From positions 14,462,062 to 14,526,061 of the forward strand of contig NC_050738.1 of the NCBI RefSeq assembly GCF_014529535.1: 64,000 nucleotides of DNA. The letters are read 5' to 3'. This DNA comes from Bradysia coprophila (Eukaryota; Arthropoda; Insecta; Diptera; Sciaridae). Below are positions 62,501 to 64,000 of the stretch, piece by piece. A program made the translations under genes and the position numbers. The first letter of the stretch is position 1; each line of letters opens with the position of its first letter. Below the pieces are notes generated by a model. The model worked only from the letters and a program-made list of their open reading frames with translations. It was not told the origin of the DNA and ran no database searches.

Positions 62501-64000
62501 TCTGCGACTCACTTTTTGGGAATTAAACACAAAGTGTCTTTGTGTTCAAACCACAAAATCTTCTGCGAGTCACTTTTTGGGAATTAAACACAAAGTATCT
62601 TTGTGTCCAAACCACCAAATCTGCTGCGAGTCTCTTTTTGGGAATTAAACACAAAGTATCTTTGTGTCCGAACCACAAAATCTGCGGCGAGTCACTTTTT
62701 GGGAATTAAACACAAAGTGTCTTTGTGTCCAAACCACAAAATCTGCTGCGAGTCTCTTTTTGGGAATTAAACACAAAGTATCTTTGTGTCCAAACCACAA
62801 AATCTGCTGCGAGTCACTTTTTGGGAATTAAACACAAAGTGTCTTTGTGTCCAAACCACAAAATCTGCTGCGAGTCTCTTTTTGGGAATTAAACACAAAG
62901 TATCTTTGTGCCAAACCACAAAATATCTGATGCGAGTCACTTTTTGGGAATTAAACACAAAGTAACTTTGTGTCCAAACCACAAAATCTTCTGCGAGTCA
63001 CTTTTTGGGAATTAAACACAAAGTATCTTTGTGTCCAAACCACAAAATATCTTCTGCGAGTCTCTTTTTGAGAATTAAACACAAAGTATCTTTGTGTCCA
63101 AACCACAAAATCTGCTGCGAGTCCCTTTTTGTTAATTAAACACAAAGTGTCTTTGTGTCCAAACCACAAATCTGCTGCGAGTCTCTTTTTGGGAATTAAA
63201 CACAAAGTATCTTTGTGTCCAAACCACAAAATATCTGATGCAAGTCACTTTTTGGGAATTAAACACAAAGTAACTTTGTGTCCAAACCACAAAATCTTCT
63301 GCGAGTCACTTTTTGGGAATTAAACACAAAGTATCTTTGTGTCCAAACCACAAAATCTGCTGCGAGTCACTTTTTGGGAATTAAACACAAAGTGTCTTTG
63401 TGTCCAAACCACAAAATCTGCTGCGAGTCTCTTTTTGGGAATTAAACACAAAGTATCTTTGTGTCCAAACCACAAAATATCTGATGCAAGTCACTTTTTG
63501 GGAATTAAACACAAAGTAACTTTGTGTCCAAACCACAAAATCTTCTGCGAGTCACTTTTTGGGAATTAAACACAAAGTATCTTTGTGTCCAAACCACAAA
63601 ATATCTTCTGCGAGTCTCTTTTGAGAATTAAACTCAAAGTATCTTTGTGTCCAAACCACAAAATCTTCTGCGAGTCTCTTTTTGAGAATTAAACACAAAG
63701 TATCTTTGTGTCCAAACCACAAAATATCTGATGCGAGTCACTTTTTGGGAATTAAACACAAAGTAACTTTGTGTCCAAACCACAAAATATCTTCTGCGAG
63801 TCTCTTTTTGAGAATTAAACACAAAGTATCTTTGTGTCCAAACCACAAAAAATCTTCTGCGAGTCTCTTTTGAGAATTAAACACAAAGTATCTTTGTGTC
63901 CGAACCACAAAATATCTGATGCGAGTCACTTTTTGGGAATTAAACACAAAGTAACTTTGTGTCCAAACCACAAAATCTTCTGCGAGTCTCTTTTTGAGAA
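62501..64000. repeat. About 60-bp satellite array reaching the window edge
   Basis: About 25 units of 58-62 bp, each with TTTTTGGGAATTAAACACA, the palindromic core ACACAAAGTATCTTTGTGT and CCAAACCACAAAATCTGCTGC. The core varies between AGTATCTT, AGTGTCTT and AGTAACTT; the AGTAACTT form recurs near 62960, 63270, 63510, 63763 and 63950, indicating a higher-order arrangement of about 190-310 bp. Open frames on both strands follow from the repeat and are not genes. Confidence 0.92.

Noticed and set aside
62767-63971. Repetitive open frames (for example WTQRYFVFNSQK repeats)
   Set aside because: They follow the 60-bp satellite unit on both strands; no start context, domain or unique sequence.
62501-64000. 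CRISPR-like regular repeats
   Set aside because: The units are contiguous with no unique spacers, and the genome is eukaryotic.

Overview
The window looks like nuclear DNA of an insect, most probably a dipteran. It is AT-rich, its genes are split by short GT-AG introns (about 50-90 bp) mixed with a few multi-kb introns, and the proteins match fly families (artichoke, mitochondrial threonine dehydrogenase, RECK, CD36-type scavenger receptors). The species cannot be named from sequence alone. No bacterial-type genes, rRNA or CRISPR arrays were seen. Exon models below were built by hand from splice consensus and reading phase; every junction was phase-checked.

Layout. 587-1276: deleted copy of a non-autonomous element. 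1655-6224 (-): artichoke (atk), a 1,473-residue leucine-rich-repeat cell-surface/matrix protein in three exons. 6225-17939: about 12 kb without a convincing gene, packed with small inverted-repeat elements, including a foldback-like element carrying a tandem array (11925-13437) and a clean 749-bp hAT-like element with 8-bp target duplication (14864-15612) nested in an older palindrome. 17940-21002 (-): L-threonine 3-dehydrogenase, eight exons, 344 residues. 22648-23517 (+): unrecognised gene of about 242 residues. 25547-41555 (+): reck, a GPI-type cysteine-rich protein with five CC motifs, a frizzled-like domain and Kazal domains, 984 residues, with introns of 3.3 and 9.0 kb. 41556-47338: non-coding, with hairpin elements and two tRNA-like relics. 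47339-51077 and 52952-59403 (+): two tandem CD36-family scavenger receptor genes of 554 residues each, with eight exons of exactly identical lengths. 60010-60670: broken copy, and 61357-62312 (-): C-terminal exons, of a serine beta-lactamase-like protein. 62501-64000: about 60-bp satellite array running off the end.

The host genes are functionally unrelated neighbours: extracellular matrix/surface (atk, reck), mitochondrial threonine breakdown, and lipid/ligand uptake (CD36 pair). The more unusual content is the mobile DNA: (1) an apparently unnamed dispersed family of about 70-130 bp, at least 11 copies, joining an ACTTCATT box to a GATAACAGATGACA box; (2) two transposon-like carriers with different ends but the same GGATACCGGTATCC-type tandem array; (3) opposite-orientation copies of two elements about 35-53 kb apart. 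No gene set forming a new multi-gene system was found.
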